A stretch of 64,000 bases of DNA, from NCBI GenBank assembly GCA_016858145.1, contig JAEHOE010000235.1:26036-90035 (forward strand). Direction: 5' to 3'. The notes below the pieces were generated by a model, which was not told the DNA's origin, did no database searches, and was given only the letters and a program-made list of their open reading frames with translations. Shown here in pieces: positions 1-11,917 of the stretch (within the stretch, counting starts at the first letter, position 1; every line of letters starts with the position of its first letter). The position numbers were made by a program, and so were the translations under genes. Origin of the DNA: Edaphochlamys debaryana. Taxonomy: Eukaryota > Chlorophyta > Chlorophyceae > Chlamydomonadales.

Positions 1-137
1 CACGAGGGTGGGCCTCAGGGGCCGTCGCTGGGGCCCAGGGTCTAGCTCAGGGCTCCCTTTTCATTTGCCGAGACCGCTGGCATCCACGCAGCCCTGGCTT
101 CCCTCCTCCCCTTGACATAGGCGTCACCGCTCCGCAG

Positions 138-2783
138 GAGTACGGCGGACTGGGGCTGGGCTACAGGCGAGTTGGGTTGGCTTGCCCTTTCAACCATTGC
201 AGGGGCCGGCAAAGGCCGAAGGGCAGGCGCAAAGCACTGCCACGCGGGCAGACCGTTGCCATGGCGTCTTCCCCTTCCCCTTCCCCTCCCCTGCCCCTCT
301 ACCCACACCCCTGCCCTGCTTCCACTCCCCCTGCCCCCCACCCCCGCCCCCAGTGAGCACTGCGTGGCGATGGAGGAGCTCTCGCGGGCCTCGGGATCCG
401 TGGCACTGTCGTACGGCGCCCACTCCAACCTGTGCGTCAACCAGATCGTTCGTAACGCCAGCGCCGCACAGAAGGCCAAGTACCTTCCCCGCCTCATCAG
501 CGGTGCGTACTTGGCGGAATGCCGGGCAACGCGATTTGGGGCTGAGTAAGGGAGCGGAGGAGGGAGGGGGGTTGCAACATGGGCGGAGAGTTATGGGGCC
601 CGCCGGGAAGCCGCGTCAGCTCGCTGCGTTCTGCCCGCCAGGCTGACCCTCCAGCTTCCCTCTTCCTGTCAGGGGAGCACGTGGGCGCTCTGGCCATGTC
701 TGAGCCCGGATCTGGATCCGATGTGGTCTCCATGAAGTGCCGGGCGGAGGCGGTGGCCAACGGTGGCGCATACGTGCTCAACGGCAACAAGATGTGGTGC
801 ACCAACGGACCCAAGGTGTGGACCTGAGGGGGTGGGTCGGGGCCAGGATGACAGCGGCAGGCAGGGTGGATGAAACCCCTTCAGGGAAGGGTGCGGGATC
901 GGGGTGGACATCAGGGCGGGGCGGGGTGCCAGGAGGTCCCCCCAGCTGGGCCCAAGGGTGCGGCACCGTAGGTCGATGGCACGCACGGCCGTAACGACAG
1001 GGGCCCTCTTACAGAGCGCTTGTCCCCAGTCCTGCCGCCCTGCTTACCCCTCCCCCCACACACACACCAGGCCGATGTGCTGGTGGTGTACGCAAAGACC
1101 GACCCCGCGGCGGGGCCCAAGGGCATCACCGCCTTCCTCATAGAGAAGGGTGGGGCGGGGGCGGGTGGTGGTGGTGGGATGGCATGGGCAAGTGGCGTTG
1201 ACTTATCGCCTGCTAGCATCATCACCCTCCCCTTTCCCACCCCCCAGGCATGAAGGGCTTCTCCACCGCCCAGAAGCTGGACAAGCTGGGCATGCGCGGC
1301 AGCGATACGTGCGAGCTGGTGTTCGAGAACTGCGAGGTGGGGGGGGGGGGGCCTGCGGGGGCTGGCCGGGGCCGGGTGGAGCGCGGGTGGCTGGCAGGCG
1401 CTTGGCATTGGCAGGGACTCGCGGGCCCTTGCATGGGGTGTGAGGTGACGCACCGTATGACCACGTGCCCGTGCAACCCCCGCGCCCACCGCCACCCACC
1501 CCCTCTGGCGTAACCCCAGGTCCCCGCCGAGAACGTGCTGGGGGGCGTGGGGCGCGGCACCGCCGTCATGATGAGCGGCCTGGACCTGGAGCGCCTGGTG
1601 CTGGCGGCGGGGCCGTGCGGCTTGATGGCGGCGGCGCTGGACGTGGCGCTGCCGTACGCCACGCAGCGGAAGCAGTTCGGGCAGGCCATCGGGGAGTTCC
1701 AGGTGGGGGGTGGAGGGGTGGAGGGGGGAGTGAGGGGGGGAGAGGAGGGAAGAGGGAAGAGGGAGGGGAGAGGGGGGAGGGGGGAGGAGGGAAGAGGGAG
1801 GGAGAGAGTAGAGGGGGAGGGAGGCGAGAGGTAGAGGGGAAGAGGGAGGCACGGGCTTGGTCGCGCGTCAGGCAGGGCGTGTCCAGCATGCGTGCCAGGG
1901 GCGTGCAGCGCACGAGACAGGGTACGGTAGGGGTGGGACACGCGGAGGGGCTGGCAAGCACCGCTGCGTGCGTGCCGTGCCTCCTGCCCTCCCCCTCCCC
2001 CTGTGGCGCTGTGCACCTCCCCCCACCTCGTGCCTCTTCCTCACCGCCCCACAGCTCATCCAGGGCCGGCTGGCGGACATGTACACGCGCCTGCGGGCCG
2101 CCCGCGCCTACGTCTACTCCGTCGCTGCGGCGGCGGACGCGGGGGCGGCGGACCGCAAGGACTGCGCCTCCGTCATCCTGCTGGCGGCGGAGAGCGCCAC
2201 GCAGTCGGCCCTGGACGCCATCCAGGTGCGGGATGGGAGTGGGGGGTGGGAGGTGGGGGGGGGGGGACTGTGGGGGGGAGGGAGTAGGAGTGGGAGGGGG
2301 AGCGAAGCAGGGAGAAGGTCTGTGCGGTGGATGCGGTCCACGCAGCCCAGCACCGCGGTTGGCGGTGGTTGATTGCTTGACCGCTCGCCCTCCTGCCTGC
2401 GCCTCCCCCTCGCTCCCCTCCCGACCCAGATCCTGGGCGGCAACGGCTACATCAACGACTACCCCACCGGTCGCCTGCTGCGAGATGCGAAGGTGCGGGG
2501 GGGCAGGGGCAGGGGCAGGGGCTTGGAGACTTAGGGACCCCCAGCCTGCCCTTAGTCGGGCAAGTCCTGGCTCCACTCCAGAAGGGCGGAAGCCACTGCT
2601 AGATGCCGCTCGAGTGCGACCGCGTGAGCTGTCTCGTGCCGGATGCCCGTACCTGACGCCCGTTTCCATGCCCGCCACGTGCAGCTGTACGAGATCGGCG
2701 CCGGTACGTCGGAGATCCGGCGGTACCTGATCGGGCGGGAGCTGTTCAAGGAGAGCAAGGAGGGGCGGCTCAAGTACACTTGA
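138..2783 (+). CDS. IVD: Isovaleryl-CoA dehydrogenase, C-terminal nine exons (5' end outside window)
   Basis: Mitochondrial FAD flavoenzyme of leucine breakdown that oxidises isovaleryl-CoA to 3-methylcrotonyl-CoA. Exons read by eye: 138-166, 354-502, 673-815, 1071-1149, 1248-1336, 1520-1702, 2055-2225, 2430-2492, 2685-2783 (TGA). Joined, they give an uninterrupted acyl-CoA dehydrogenase. Family motifs in order are [32 protein letters not shown] (substrate/FAD region), [39 protein letters not shown] (the Glu of LDLER fits the catalytic base position of IVD-type enzymes), [12 protein letters not shown], and a C-terminal [12 protein letters not shown]. The order and spacing match animal and plant IVD. 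The first visible intron starts with GC (GCGAGT at 167) instead of GT; the others are GT-AG. The N-terminus and transit peptide lie before base 1; bases 1-137 are intron. The identity as IVD rather than another acyl-CoA dehydrogenase rests on the LDLER and YAKTD motifs. Confidence 0.95.
1703..1855 (+). repeat. Polypurine (GGA-rich) tract inside an IVD intron
   Basis: Most of this stretch, at the start of the intron between IVD exons 6 and 7 of this window, is an almost pure purine run on the plus strand (GGGAGG and GAGGGAAGA units). A shorter G-rich run follows at 2226-2300 in the next intron. Such tracts can form triplex or G-quadruplex DNA. No coding role is visible. Confidence 0.75.
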
Positions 2784-2960
2784 AGAGCCTGGACGCGGAT
2801 GCGGAGAAGTCGTTGTGCTCTGCGTGTGCGGCTAAGCGCGCCAGTGCGGACTAACGAAGCAGGGCACCGCTGTCTGGAGGCAAACGCCAACGCCAACGCC
2901 AGCGGAGGACCTGCCGTACCATACATGTGTCGGGAGCAGTGGAGCCTGCTCCCGTTCCAG

Positions 2961-3000
2961 GCTTATTCGGGGCACAACAGGCTTATTCGGGGCACAACAG
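2961..3000 (+). repeat. Two perfect 20-bp tandem copies in the IVD 3' UTR
   Basis: The unit starts GCTTATTCGG and ends GCACAACAG and occurs twice head to tail about 180 bases after the IVD stop codon. It lies in the presumed 3' untranslated region (2784-3541), where I see no gene. Confidence 0.85.
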
Positions 3001-3464
3001 GAGCAGTCAGGGAACGAGGCCGGGTGAGGCTGCCCACAGTTGAGCTATCGACTGTACTGTGGGGTTGGCGGTTGCTAGGTTTGCCAACAGGTCAGCCAGA
3101 GGGCCCGGGAGAAACACATCATAAACATGTATCTCGATGATGCTGGGCTGCGTACACCCGCACGGCACAGCCGCGTTGATCGCTTCACGGGTCAGCCACG
3201 TGGCCCGCACCCGACGGAGGTGGGACACAGCAGTGTGGTGGTGGTCCGTCGAGGAGGTAGGAAGCAACCCGTACTTTCCAGCATGTGTTGCCGGTTGTAT
3301 CCTCTTGTATGTTATGCTCGGACGAGCGTGTTGTATCCTTCCGTTATGTTGTACACTGTCGCAATTCTGTTGTACCGTACGCCTCGCGCTGAAGTTATGA
3401 GAGTGCATTCGTAGTGTGCAAAGGCTCGCGCCAAAGGTAGTAGACTCTCAACCGTCTGCAAGGC

Positions 3465-3469
3465 TTACA
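3465..3469 (-). terminator. Candidate poly(A) signal TGTAA for gene A
   Basis: TTACA on the plus strand reads TGTAA on the minus strand, about 590 bases after the stop of gene A. It lies upstream of the IVD signal at 3537, so the two convergent transcripts would overlap by about 70 bases or more. Bases 3542-4055 would then be 3' UTR of gene A; nothing else is visible there. Confidence 0.45.
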
Positions 3470-3536
3470 TGCATGTGTGGATGAGGCAGGTTCGCCGGTC
3501 ACTCGCTGGCTTCACTTCGAGATAGGGCTCTGGAGG

Positions 3537-3541
3537 TGTAA
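3537..3541 (+). terminator. Candidate poly(A) signal TGTAA for IVD
   Basis: TGTAA is the usual green-algal polyadenylation signal. This one lies about 750 bases after the IVD stop; I saw no earlier plus-strand copy. Confidence 0.5.
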
Positions 3542-4055
3542 CACCAAGGACCAAGCTGGCGTGCCTGACAGCAAGCGCCCAGAAACGTTGAGCACCAGAC
3601 CACCGATAGACAAGGGTGGCTGCCCGAAGGCAGGAACAGGGCTGAGCCCCGTGGTCCCCCCCAGGGGGCCAATGTTCGAGTCTGGCTCCGTGCAGCCGGT
3701 ACCCTCTCGGCCTCTCGCAAGCCTACACTTCAGTTCAACGCCAACGAAGCCCTGCACCGTATCCAATGCCAACCACTGAGAACACACACACTCCGGACGT
3801 CAGTGGCACCCACAGTCAACTCCATGAAGCAAGCAATGCTAACGTGCATAGACCCCACTGCCCCCACAGTCCAAGCACCTTGCCACGTGGAGGGGTGGCC
3901 CTGCGGGGTACCCCCCTCTTGCGTGCTCTCTTCTCCTACACACATCGCGAGACTGCCCTCTCGGCAGGCCCACCTCTCGACGCGGCAACTGCCAGCCGAC
4001 ACGCTACCGGAAGCAGTATTTGCAGGGGGGCGCTCAAGCCCGGTCGCTGTCTCTC

Positions 4056-7000
4056 CTAGGGCCGCTCCCCCTCCACCACCTTGACCTTCCCGTCCTCCAG
4101 CGTCCAGTGCCGGAAGTGCCGCATCCAGGGCTCGAGCGCCTGGCCCCGCCGCATCCATGCGGGGGGACAAACGGGCGAGCTGTAGCGGGCAACGCAGGAG
4201 GGGGCGGGTGAGCACAAGTCCGAAGCAGGAAACGGAAGAGACCGCTGCTTCTGGCCCATAGATGGCAACGAGCAAGTGCTTCCGCCAATTTCAGGTAAGT
4301 ACAGTCTTCTTGCAGCGCTGATGGTCGCCTCTCAGCTCTGCAACCACAGACCTTCCTCGCTGCACCCCTGCGTACCTCTCCAGCACGCGCAGGGACAGGC
4401 CGTCGGCGAAGACGCCGTTAGCCAGGGCTATGGCGTCGTACAGCTTCCGCAGCGCCTGTGCCTCCAGCTTGGCCCACGTGATGCCGCCCCGCGCCTTGAG
4501 CGTGCACGAGCCCGCGGCGTTGGAGCCGCTCGGCCCAACCACCTCAAACCAAGGCCAGAAGAGCCGTAGGTACGACAACAGGCGCTTGGGCTTTGCGGGG
4601 TCGACCACGGACCGCGGGATGCCGAGCGACTTCCTGCGGTTAGAACCACACGTGGCGCGGGCAGTCAGGGTGCTAGGGTATGCAGACAGGCAGGAGGCAA
4701 GGGAGCCCAATATCAGCCCCGACAAAGCCAAAACACAACCGCGCATGTATCAAACCCCGAACGCGCCTGCGGATCTGCTGGTAGGTCGCCTGGGTCTTGG
4801 GCTGGGTCCGCAGGAAGCGGAGTACCCGCTCCGCCCAGGCCACGGCCGCCCGCGGTAGCTTGCTGGCCGCGGCCTCGGCCTTTGCGGCTCGAGCCGCTGC
4901 CTTTCCGCCGAAAGCCGCACTGCTGCGCTTGGTGTCGCGGGAACGCTGCCCGCTCTGCCCCGACCGCTGGCTCGGCCGCGACTCCCCGCAGCCCTCGTCG
5001 TCACTGTCGGGGCCCTCCTCACCGCTCGCGCTGCCGTCACCATCCCCGTCTCCGTCCGCCGTTGTGCCCGCTGTTGGGCCGTCGCCAGCCCGCTGGGACA
5101 GAGGCTGCACCCGTGCCGGTGGCAACAGAGCCGCGGCTGGGGCCTGCACCCCCAGCGGTGCCGCGGCCCCGAACGTAGGGCTGCCAAACAGCCCACCGGC
5201 CCCAAGCCCCCCACCGGCTGCTAGCACACCCGCGCCGGGCGCAGCGGGCGCCGCAGGGAGGGGCCACAGCGCAGGCAGGGGAGCCGCGAGCCCGGCCAAG
5301 GGCCTGGCTAGCAGAGCCGGCGGGGCCAGGCGCACACCTCCGCTGCAGCCGGCGACCTCGGCTGCCGCGTCCTGCCCCCCTGCTGCCAGACCTGCGGCAG
5401 CCGCCGACCGCTTGGAACCAGCGCCGGGGAGGGCGAACGGCTGCGGCGCCGCCGTAGATACCGGTACCATACGGGTAGCCTCCTCCAGGGGCCACGGATG
5501 TGGCGCGGGCGCAGGCACCGTAGCCTCCGCCGGGGGCCCCGCGCCGGCTGCTGCCGCGCTGCCATCCAGTGCCGCCACCGCGGCGCGCACCTGCGCCAGC
5601 CTTGCACGCAAGGCCGCAGCAGCGGAGCCCGCCGCCGCCGGAGCCTGCCACGTGGGTGCCTGTGCGGCGATCATGGGCTCACCCCAGCCCGACAGCTGCG
5701 TCGCCTGGGGCCAGACCATGGATGGCGCCGCCGCGGCCGCCGCCGCCAGTGCAGTTCGCGTGGCGGTTACAAAGTCGGGGTGGTGCTTCATGTGCCGCCA
5801 CCTGAGCTCTTCGTGTTCCCAGGGCATGTGCGGCGGTTGGAAAGTCGGCATGGCCGAGATGGAGATCAGTACGGCACTCCGATGCTCGCTGTAGTCATCG
5901 ACGCCCTCCATGGGCTGGGGCCCGTTCGCGGCGGCGGGTTTAGACGTGCAGCTGTGAGCCGTGACCGCAGCCTGCGGCGGAGCGGCGCCCGTAGCGCCTT
6001 GCGCAGGCGCGGCCGCTCCAGACCCCGCCGCTACCACCGCCGATGGCCGGAGCGCTGCGGCCCCTGCCTCGGGCGCACCTGCATTAACGACGGCTGCAGC
6101 TGCCGCTGCCGCGGGCGGGGCGGCCGCGGCCACGGCCGCTGGGCCCGTCGCTGCAGCCGGGCCGGGGGCCACGGCCAGCGCTACCGCTGCTGCTGCCGAG
6201 GGCCTTGCGGCCGCAGCCGAGTCCATGGCTGCGGCTCCGGCGCCAGAGGCCGTTGCCGTGGTTCCAGGCGGCACAGGAGCCGGCTGCGGGGCAGGTGCCT
6301 GGCTGGATTCCGGGGCCTGCTCCCTCCGGCCTGCGCGCAGGTCGTACCACCGCAGCTCCTCGTGGGAGCGGGGCTTGTTGGGCGGCTGGAAGCAGGATAT
6401 GGACGAGATGGATGCCATGCAGCCGCGTTGGCCGGGCCTCGAGGGGCCAATATCCATCGGGGCGGCCCAAGAAGCGGCCAGGCCCGCGCGTGTCGACCCG
6501 TCCGGAGCAGCGAAGCCCGCTTCCTGCGCCGCAGACGCTGCTGCTGGGGCGGCAGCGGCAGGGCCGGGCGGTGAGGCAGCAGCCTCTTGAGTCTCAGCCT
6601 TGGACGCAGCCTGGGGCTGTGTCTGGGGCCGGGTCGCCTGCTGTTTCGCAAGCTGGGTCGCCAGCTGCAGAGGCTTTGCGGACGCAGGCTGCTGCGGGGG
6701 CGCAAAGACCGCCGCCTCTGCGCCTCGAGCATCAGGCCCTGTAGCCAACGCAGCTGCGGCAACCCCAGTCGCCGGGTCCAGGAACTGTGCGTGCGCTGGG
6801 GGCGTGCCCCAATGGTGCCGCGACCCGCCGGCAGCCGCCGCTGCCGCCGCCGCTGTGGAGTGAGCAGCCACTGCAGTTGCAGTGGCCGCTAGCGCAGCTG
6901 CAGCCGCCGTCAGCTGGGCGCTTGCAGCCGCCACGGAAGGCAGCAGCACGTCGGGGGTCGGGGGCGGCCCCGCCCCGGTCACCCCGGACGCGGGTGCTAG

Positions 7001-10000
7001 GAGTTGTGCGTGCCCTTTCGGCGTGCCCCAATGGTGCCGTGGCCCGCTGGCCGCGGCCGCCACCGCTGCCTCGGTCCGGACAGATGAGGCGGCCGCGGGC
7101 AGTGCCGGCGCCGCTGCCGGCTGCGTACCCCCCGACGGCGGCGGCGCGGGCAGCGGCCCGGACGGGGCTGCGGCGGCGGGGTCGGCCGGCAGCTCCCGCG
7201 TCACAGCCGCAGGGCCGACGGCGGCGGCAGGTGCTGCCCCATGGTTCGGCGCCGCCCCCGTGACAGGGCTTCCAGGCAAGCCGCTGGTGCCGGGCGCTGC
7301 CGGAGCCGGCTGGCTGCGCTCCGGCGCTGCTCCGTGAGCAGAACCGGGGCCCGCCACACCGGCGCAGCCCGCCGCTGTGGCTGCGCCCGAGCCATCCGCC
7401 GAGTGCGCAGTTGCAGTTGCTCCTGGCGGTGCGTTACGGGGCTGTGGCTGCGGAGGAGGGCCGTGGGAGCTACGGGCTGCAAGGGGCGCCGCGGGCAGGT
7501 CGGCCGAGCGGGGCATGGGCTTGGTCCCGCTAGGGGCCTCAACAGACGCGACCAGGCCTGCAGCCAAGGCCGGGGCTGCGCCTGACGCGTATGCCGGGGC
7601 AGCCAGCGCCAGGTCGTCCTGTGCACCGCCGCGGGCGGGCAGACTCCTCAGCTCGTACAGCTCCTTGACCCCGGGACGCTGCTCAGGCTGCAGCCTCGCG
7701 AGCAGCGGACGCGCGGACACCCCCTGCGCCTGTGCCCCTGCGCACGGTGGCTCCTCCTCCTGCCTGCGCCGCTGCTCCGGCACCTGCCCGTGCTCGGCCA
7801 GCAAGAGTCCCAAACCCCTGGCCCCGTGCGCACCATCGCGGCTCCGCCCATGCACCGCCTCGATTGGGTCCGGCGGCGCCGATGAGGGCAGCGTGCGCGC
7901 GCCGCCTGCCTCCGGCGGCTTCTGCCCCCGCCCCTCGGCCCAGGGCGGCACAAGAGCCGAGGCTTGGGAGACCATTGCCCTCACCTTCTGCGGCTCCTGC
8001 GCCTGCGGGGCCGCCGGCTGCGGTTCCTGGGCCGGCAGGGCCGCTGGTTGCACTGCCTGGGCCGCCGGCTGCTGCTGCAGCTCCGCTGGGGGCGCAGCGC
8101 TCGGCGGCTGCAGCCCCTGCGGCCCCTGAACCGGCTGGGCCGCCCCGGAAGCCGACTGCGACTGCGACTGCGGTTGCGTTGGAGCCGGCGTCGCAGCACT
8201 CAACGGCTGCAGCTGCGTGGCTGCGTCGGGGCCCGGGCTCGCAGCGGGTGAGGCTGCGGGGTCAGCCCGCGGCTGGGAGGATGGAGGCCCAGGCACGGGC
8301 TGCGGCGATGCGAAGCGGTGCTGGAGCGGTGGGGCCTGGGCGGAAGCGGCGGCGGCAGGGGCGAGGGCAGGGGCCTTGGCAGCTGGTCTGGTGGGCAACG
8401 GCTGTGCAGCGGCCTGGGAGCCGCCACGGAAATGCTGCTCCTCCGTCTGTGCTTCCGGCGAAGGGACCGGGGCCGCGGGCAGCTGTTGCACCTGCGCCCC
8501 ATGCCTCGCCTGCGCCCTGGCCATGGCTGAGAGATCTTTCCCCATGGAGGCCGCACGGACGCTGCTGGGGCCGGGGGCGAATGCAGCGTCTGCAGCCGCC
8601 GTCTGGGGAAGGACTGCAGCCGGCGGCTGTAAGGCAGGGCCGCTAACGAGGGCTGCGGCTGCGACCCGCCCCGCGGCAGCCGTGGCTGAGGCCGGGCCTT
8701 GGGATGGTGGCCGCTGCGCCTGCTCCTGGTCCGGCTGTGGGCCTGCCTCCGGAGGGACCTCGGCGCCCCCGGGGGGCTCCCGTGCAGGAGGTTGCCGCGC
8801 TGGCAGCGGCTGCCGTGGCAGCAAGGACGCAGGTTTAGGGGCCTGGCCCGGTTGCGTGAGCAGCGGTAGCCGGGGCTGGGATGGCTCATTGCCTGCCGTG
8901 CCCTTCGCATGGCTCGGGGCTGCGGGGGACTCAAGCTCCCCCGCATCCGCCGGTTCCCGGCGTCGCCTGGGGTTGGGAGCGACGGGCCCCGCCTGAGGCC
9001 CCGCAGCCACCTTGGGAGGCGTGCTGAGGCCCGGCTGAGCGGTTGGCGCCCCAGCGGTGTGTTTGGCGATAGGCTGGGTCGGAACGTCAGGCCGAGCGCG
9101 CTTGCGCGGTGGCTGGGTTGTAGTGGTGGCCGCGACTCCGTGAGCGGGAGCAGCAAGGGCCAGCGCTGCCGGAGCAGCCGGAGCGGCAGCAGCAGGGGCC
9201 GCCGCCACAGCGAGGACGTTCCCTCTCGCGTGGGCATCGGCCCCCGCTGGTGCTGCCGCGGCGGCCGGAACGTGCCCCAGTGCGTGCGTATGGGCCGTTG
9301 CGGACAGCTGCACCCTCGGGGCCTGCAGGCTGCCGCCTCCTGGTGCTACAGCTGGCGCCGTACGCACAGTCTGCGCGCCAGGGCCTGGCATGGGCCCGGC
9401 TGTGGTTGCGCTGGGCCCGGCTGGGGCCGTCGTGGGCCTGGTGCGATTCTGCGCGGCACGCGTGACGATGGCGCCCCCGCGTGCGGCGCGCAGGGACCTG
9501 GCCGTTGCCGCCGCTGCAGAGGGGGCGGAGGCCACTCGCACATGCTCCGCTGCACGTTGGAGGGGCTGTGTCGCTCCAAAGTGGATGGTCTGCTGACGGG
9601 CTCGGCCCGCGGCAGCCCTCCTCAGCCCTGGCACCGCCGCTCTCACTGGCACACGGCCAGCCTCTGGGGGCACAGCTGCTGCCGCTGTTGTGTTGGGCCC
9701 AGCGGGTGTGGCCGTCGCAGCCTGCACGGCAGGTGCGGCCGACGTGCCTTGGCCCCCAGCCGTAGCCGCGGCGGATGGCCCGGCAGCGCCCGAGGCAACC
9801 GCTGCCGCCGCCCTCCGAAGCGCCTGGATGGCGTCCGCTGTGGTGAAGGGCAGGAGCTGCGAGGCGTGCTCCCGCCACTGCTCATCGCTGATGCGGGCGC
9901 GAACCTGCAGGTCGGGGCTTGCGGCGGGGGAGGCCAAGGGGGGCCTTAGCGACAGCAGCCCGCCTCATGATGTATGCCCCATGCGAGAGCCCTGAGAGCC

Positions 10001-11153
10001 TGTTGCCCCAGTGCTGCGACACCGCCGCCCTCATCACACTAGTAACCCCCTGCAACTGGCACCTCGCACTGCCCCAAGGCCCCCAGACCCCCTTGCTGTG
10101 ACTGCGCTGCCAAACCCACCCACCTGCAGCACCTCGTACAGCCGCTCCCTCAGGGCGTCATCCCCCGGCCCCTCGGGCCTCGCCAGCTGCCGGGGCCGCA
10201 GGAAGCTGCGTCCCGGAAGCGCCTGGGAGGGCCCTGCGCCGTCCTGCGCGGCCCTGCTTGGCGGAAGGCCCGGGTCTGAGGTGCGCTGCTGTTGCTGTGC
10301 CTGCCGGGCCGAGGGCTGGGAGGCCGCGTGCGCTGCGATGGCCTCAGAGGCCAGCCGCAGCTCCAGCAGTCGCTGAAGAGTGAAGCGGACCTGCAGCGAT
10401 AGGGCATAGCACGACGTGGGTAGCCGGATAGACGCAGGCGAACGCGATCCAGTCACAGAGACTTGCCCTTCCATGCTTTTACGACAGACGTGGACAGGGC
10501 AGGGCTAGAGAGGCTGCCACGCCCCACACACCTCTGCGCACGTCCAGTGGCGCAGGCTGCCCCGCAGCAGGTGGCCCGCCGCCTCCACACACGCCTGGCG
10601 CCACTGCGCGTCCGTGGGCTCCTCCTCGAGCACGGAGGCCATAGGGAGGGAGCAGGACACACCGCGGGGGCCCTCCACGCAGACACTGTCTCCATCTGGG
10701 ATGAAAGGGAAGGAAACGAAGTGCGCAGCGTTCAGCCCTTGGCTTGCGCGTAGCGTCAGCGCCCCGGCCCTAGTGGGGCACGATGGCCGGCACGAACCCA
10801 CGCCCCACGCCGACAGCCCCAACGCGGCGGGATCCCAACTTCGAGGTCGTCAACCCCCTGGAGGATGTGCCCTCAGCCTAAAACCTCTCACCTAATGCCA
10901 GGAGCCGGCGCACCACGACGCTGCCGCCCGGCACCTCGCAGCACACGATGGCGCCCCGCAGCGCTGCCGCGCCATACGGGAGGCTCAGCTGCTCAAGCCT
11001 CAAGCAGGCAGCATGGAGGTCGACTAGCTGGCTCCTTGTGAGCTTGATTGGCCCGAACAGCGATTCCCATGGAAAGAGCCCTGCGTGAAGCCGGCGCCGC
11101 TTGAGGCGGTCGTCCGAGTTTCCAGCACCTTGTGCGTCTACCATCAGTCCCAT
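4056..11153 (-). CDS. Gene A: 2,070-aa Ala/Pro-rich protein of an unrecognised tandem family
   Basis: Six exons join in phase without a stop: 11153-10892, 10695-10532, 10390-10124, 9904-4767, 4633-4376, 4179-4056 (TAG); total 6,213 nt. The family is not recognised. Residues 1-142 are a compact conserved region (PYGAAALRGAIVC, then EEPTDAQWRQACVEAAGHLL). Residues 143-270 contain RFTLQRLLELRL and ISDEQWREHASQLLPF. A huge Ala/Pro/Gln-rich middle follows. It holds two copies of a module with FQPP, PW or PR, and HEELRW, and two of RHHWGTP..HAQ. The C-terminal 170 residues are again conserved (AERVLRFLRTQ, YQQIRR, SLGIPRS, LLSYLRLFWPWFEVV, WMRHFRHWTLEDGKVKVV) and look like two successive winged-helix-like units. 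Exon 4 ends at a GC donor (GCGCGT) conserved in all copies. The ATG at 11153 was chosen as the first in-frame ATG; a TATA box lies about 95 bases upstream. A DNA- or RNA-binding regulator is only a guess. Confidence 0.82.
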
Positions 11154-11244
11154 CCACACTGTCGCGGATGCAAACTTTGAGAAGCCATGATTACGACGGG
11201 CTGCCGATTGGACGCGGCTTGGACTCTAGTTGTTTTAATTGATG

Positions 11245-11250
11245 TTTATA
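11245..11250 (-). promoter_or_regulatory. TATA box of gene A
   Basis: TTTATA on the plus strand reads TATAAA on the minus strand, 92-97 bases upstream of the gene A start codon, in an AT-rich island within very GC-rich DNA. The equivalent site of gene B (17473-17478) reads CATAAA. Confidence 0.55.
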
Positions 11251-11631
11251 TTTTGCTAACTCTAGCGATTATGAAGGTGTATGTGGCATCTGTGCCGACG
11301 TCTCCCCGCTCCTGCCCCACACCCAGGGCACGGACCCGACCCTCCCCGGGCCCCGGGCCCCGGGGTACCCCCTCCCCAGGCCTTGCCACGCTCCGCAACA
11401 TTTCTCACGCGCCCCCCTGCACGCTGCCTCTGAGTCCTTGCCTTATAACTTTCTCGGAAAGCGACCAAGTGACTCAGCGTATCTGCTCCCCAAAGAGACA
11501 ACTTGACGGCTCGCCCGTGCGGGGAAATCTCCAAGGACTCCCACAGCGCACCCACAGCGTCCCACCGCCTTGTAAGGAGCTTAACGCCCTCGCACTACCG
11601 GTATTCCGGACCGTCGGACACGCACTGGCGC

Positions 11632-11636
11632 TTACA
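11632..11636 (-). terminator. Candidate poly(A) signal TGTAA for gene B
   Basis: The minus strand reads TGTAA about 285 bases after the gene B stop. The same site at the same distance follows the paralogous last exon at 19377 (19090-19094), so its position is conserved. Confidence 0.6.
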
Positions 11637-11917
11637 ACACCAGCTGATAGCGAACATGGACTGCGTAAATCGGCCAGCTCAACCGTCGAGCCGGCCCCAA
11701 CGGCCCCAAAGCCAACGGCCTTCCGTTGGCAAAGCGAGCGTCCTGCGCTTGTCTTAGGGAGACCGCAGCCCGCTCTGTCCACCGCAGCCGGGGACTCCGA
11801 TGCCTCCCCAACCCAAGTCGGCCCGAGCTGTTGTCGCCGGGTCCGAACACACTTTCCATCACCACACATCAACGGTAGTACATGCAAGGTTGTGGGCCCC
11901 GCCGCTGGCCGCTCCTT

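Larger units (their letters stand above)
11154..11917. other. Spacer between genes A and B: promoter of A and 3' UTR of B
   Basis: No gene is visible. Bases 11154-11520 are repeated almost exactly upstream of gene B (17381-17760). Bases 11560-11917 are repeated after the family pseudogene (19026-19376). The spacer is therefore a family-specific upstream region joined to a family-specific 3' UTR. Confidence 0.7.

Noticed and set aside
5498..6574. Long plus-strand ORFs opposite gene A (and similar ones opposite B and C)
   Set aside because: They are Arg/Cys-rich shadows of the Ala/Pro-rich coding strand, with no splice structure or conservation.
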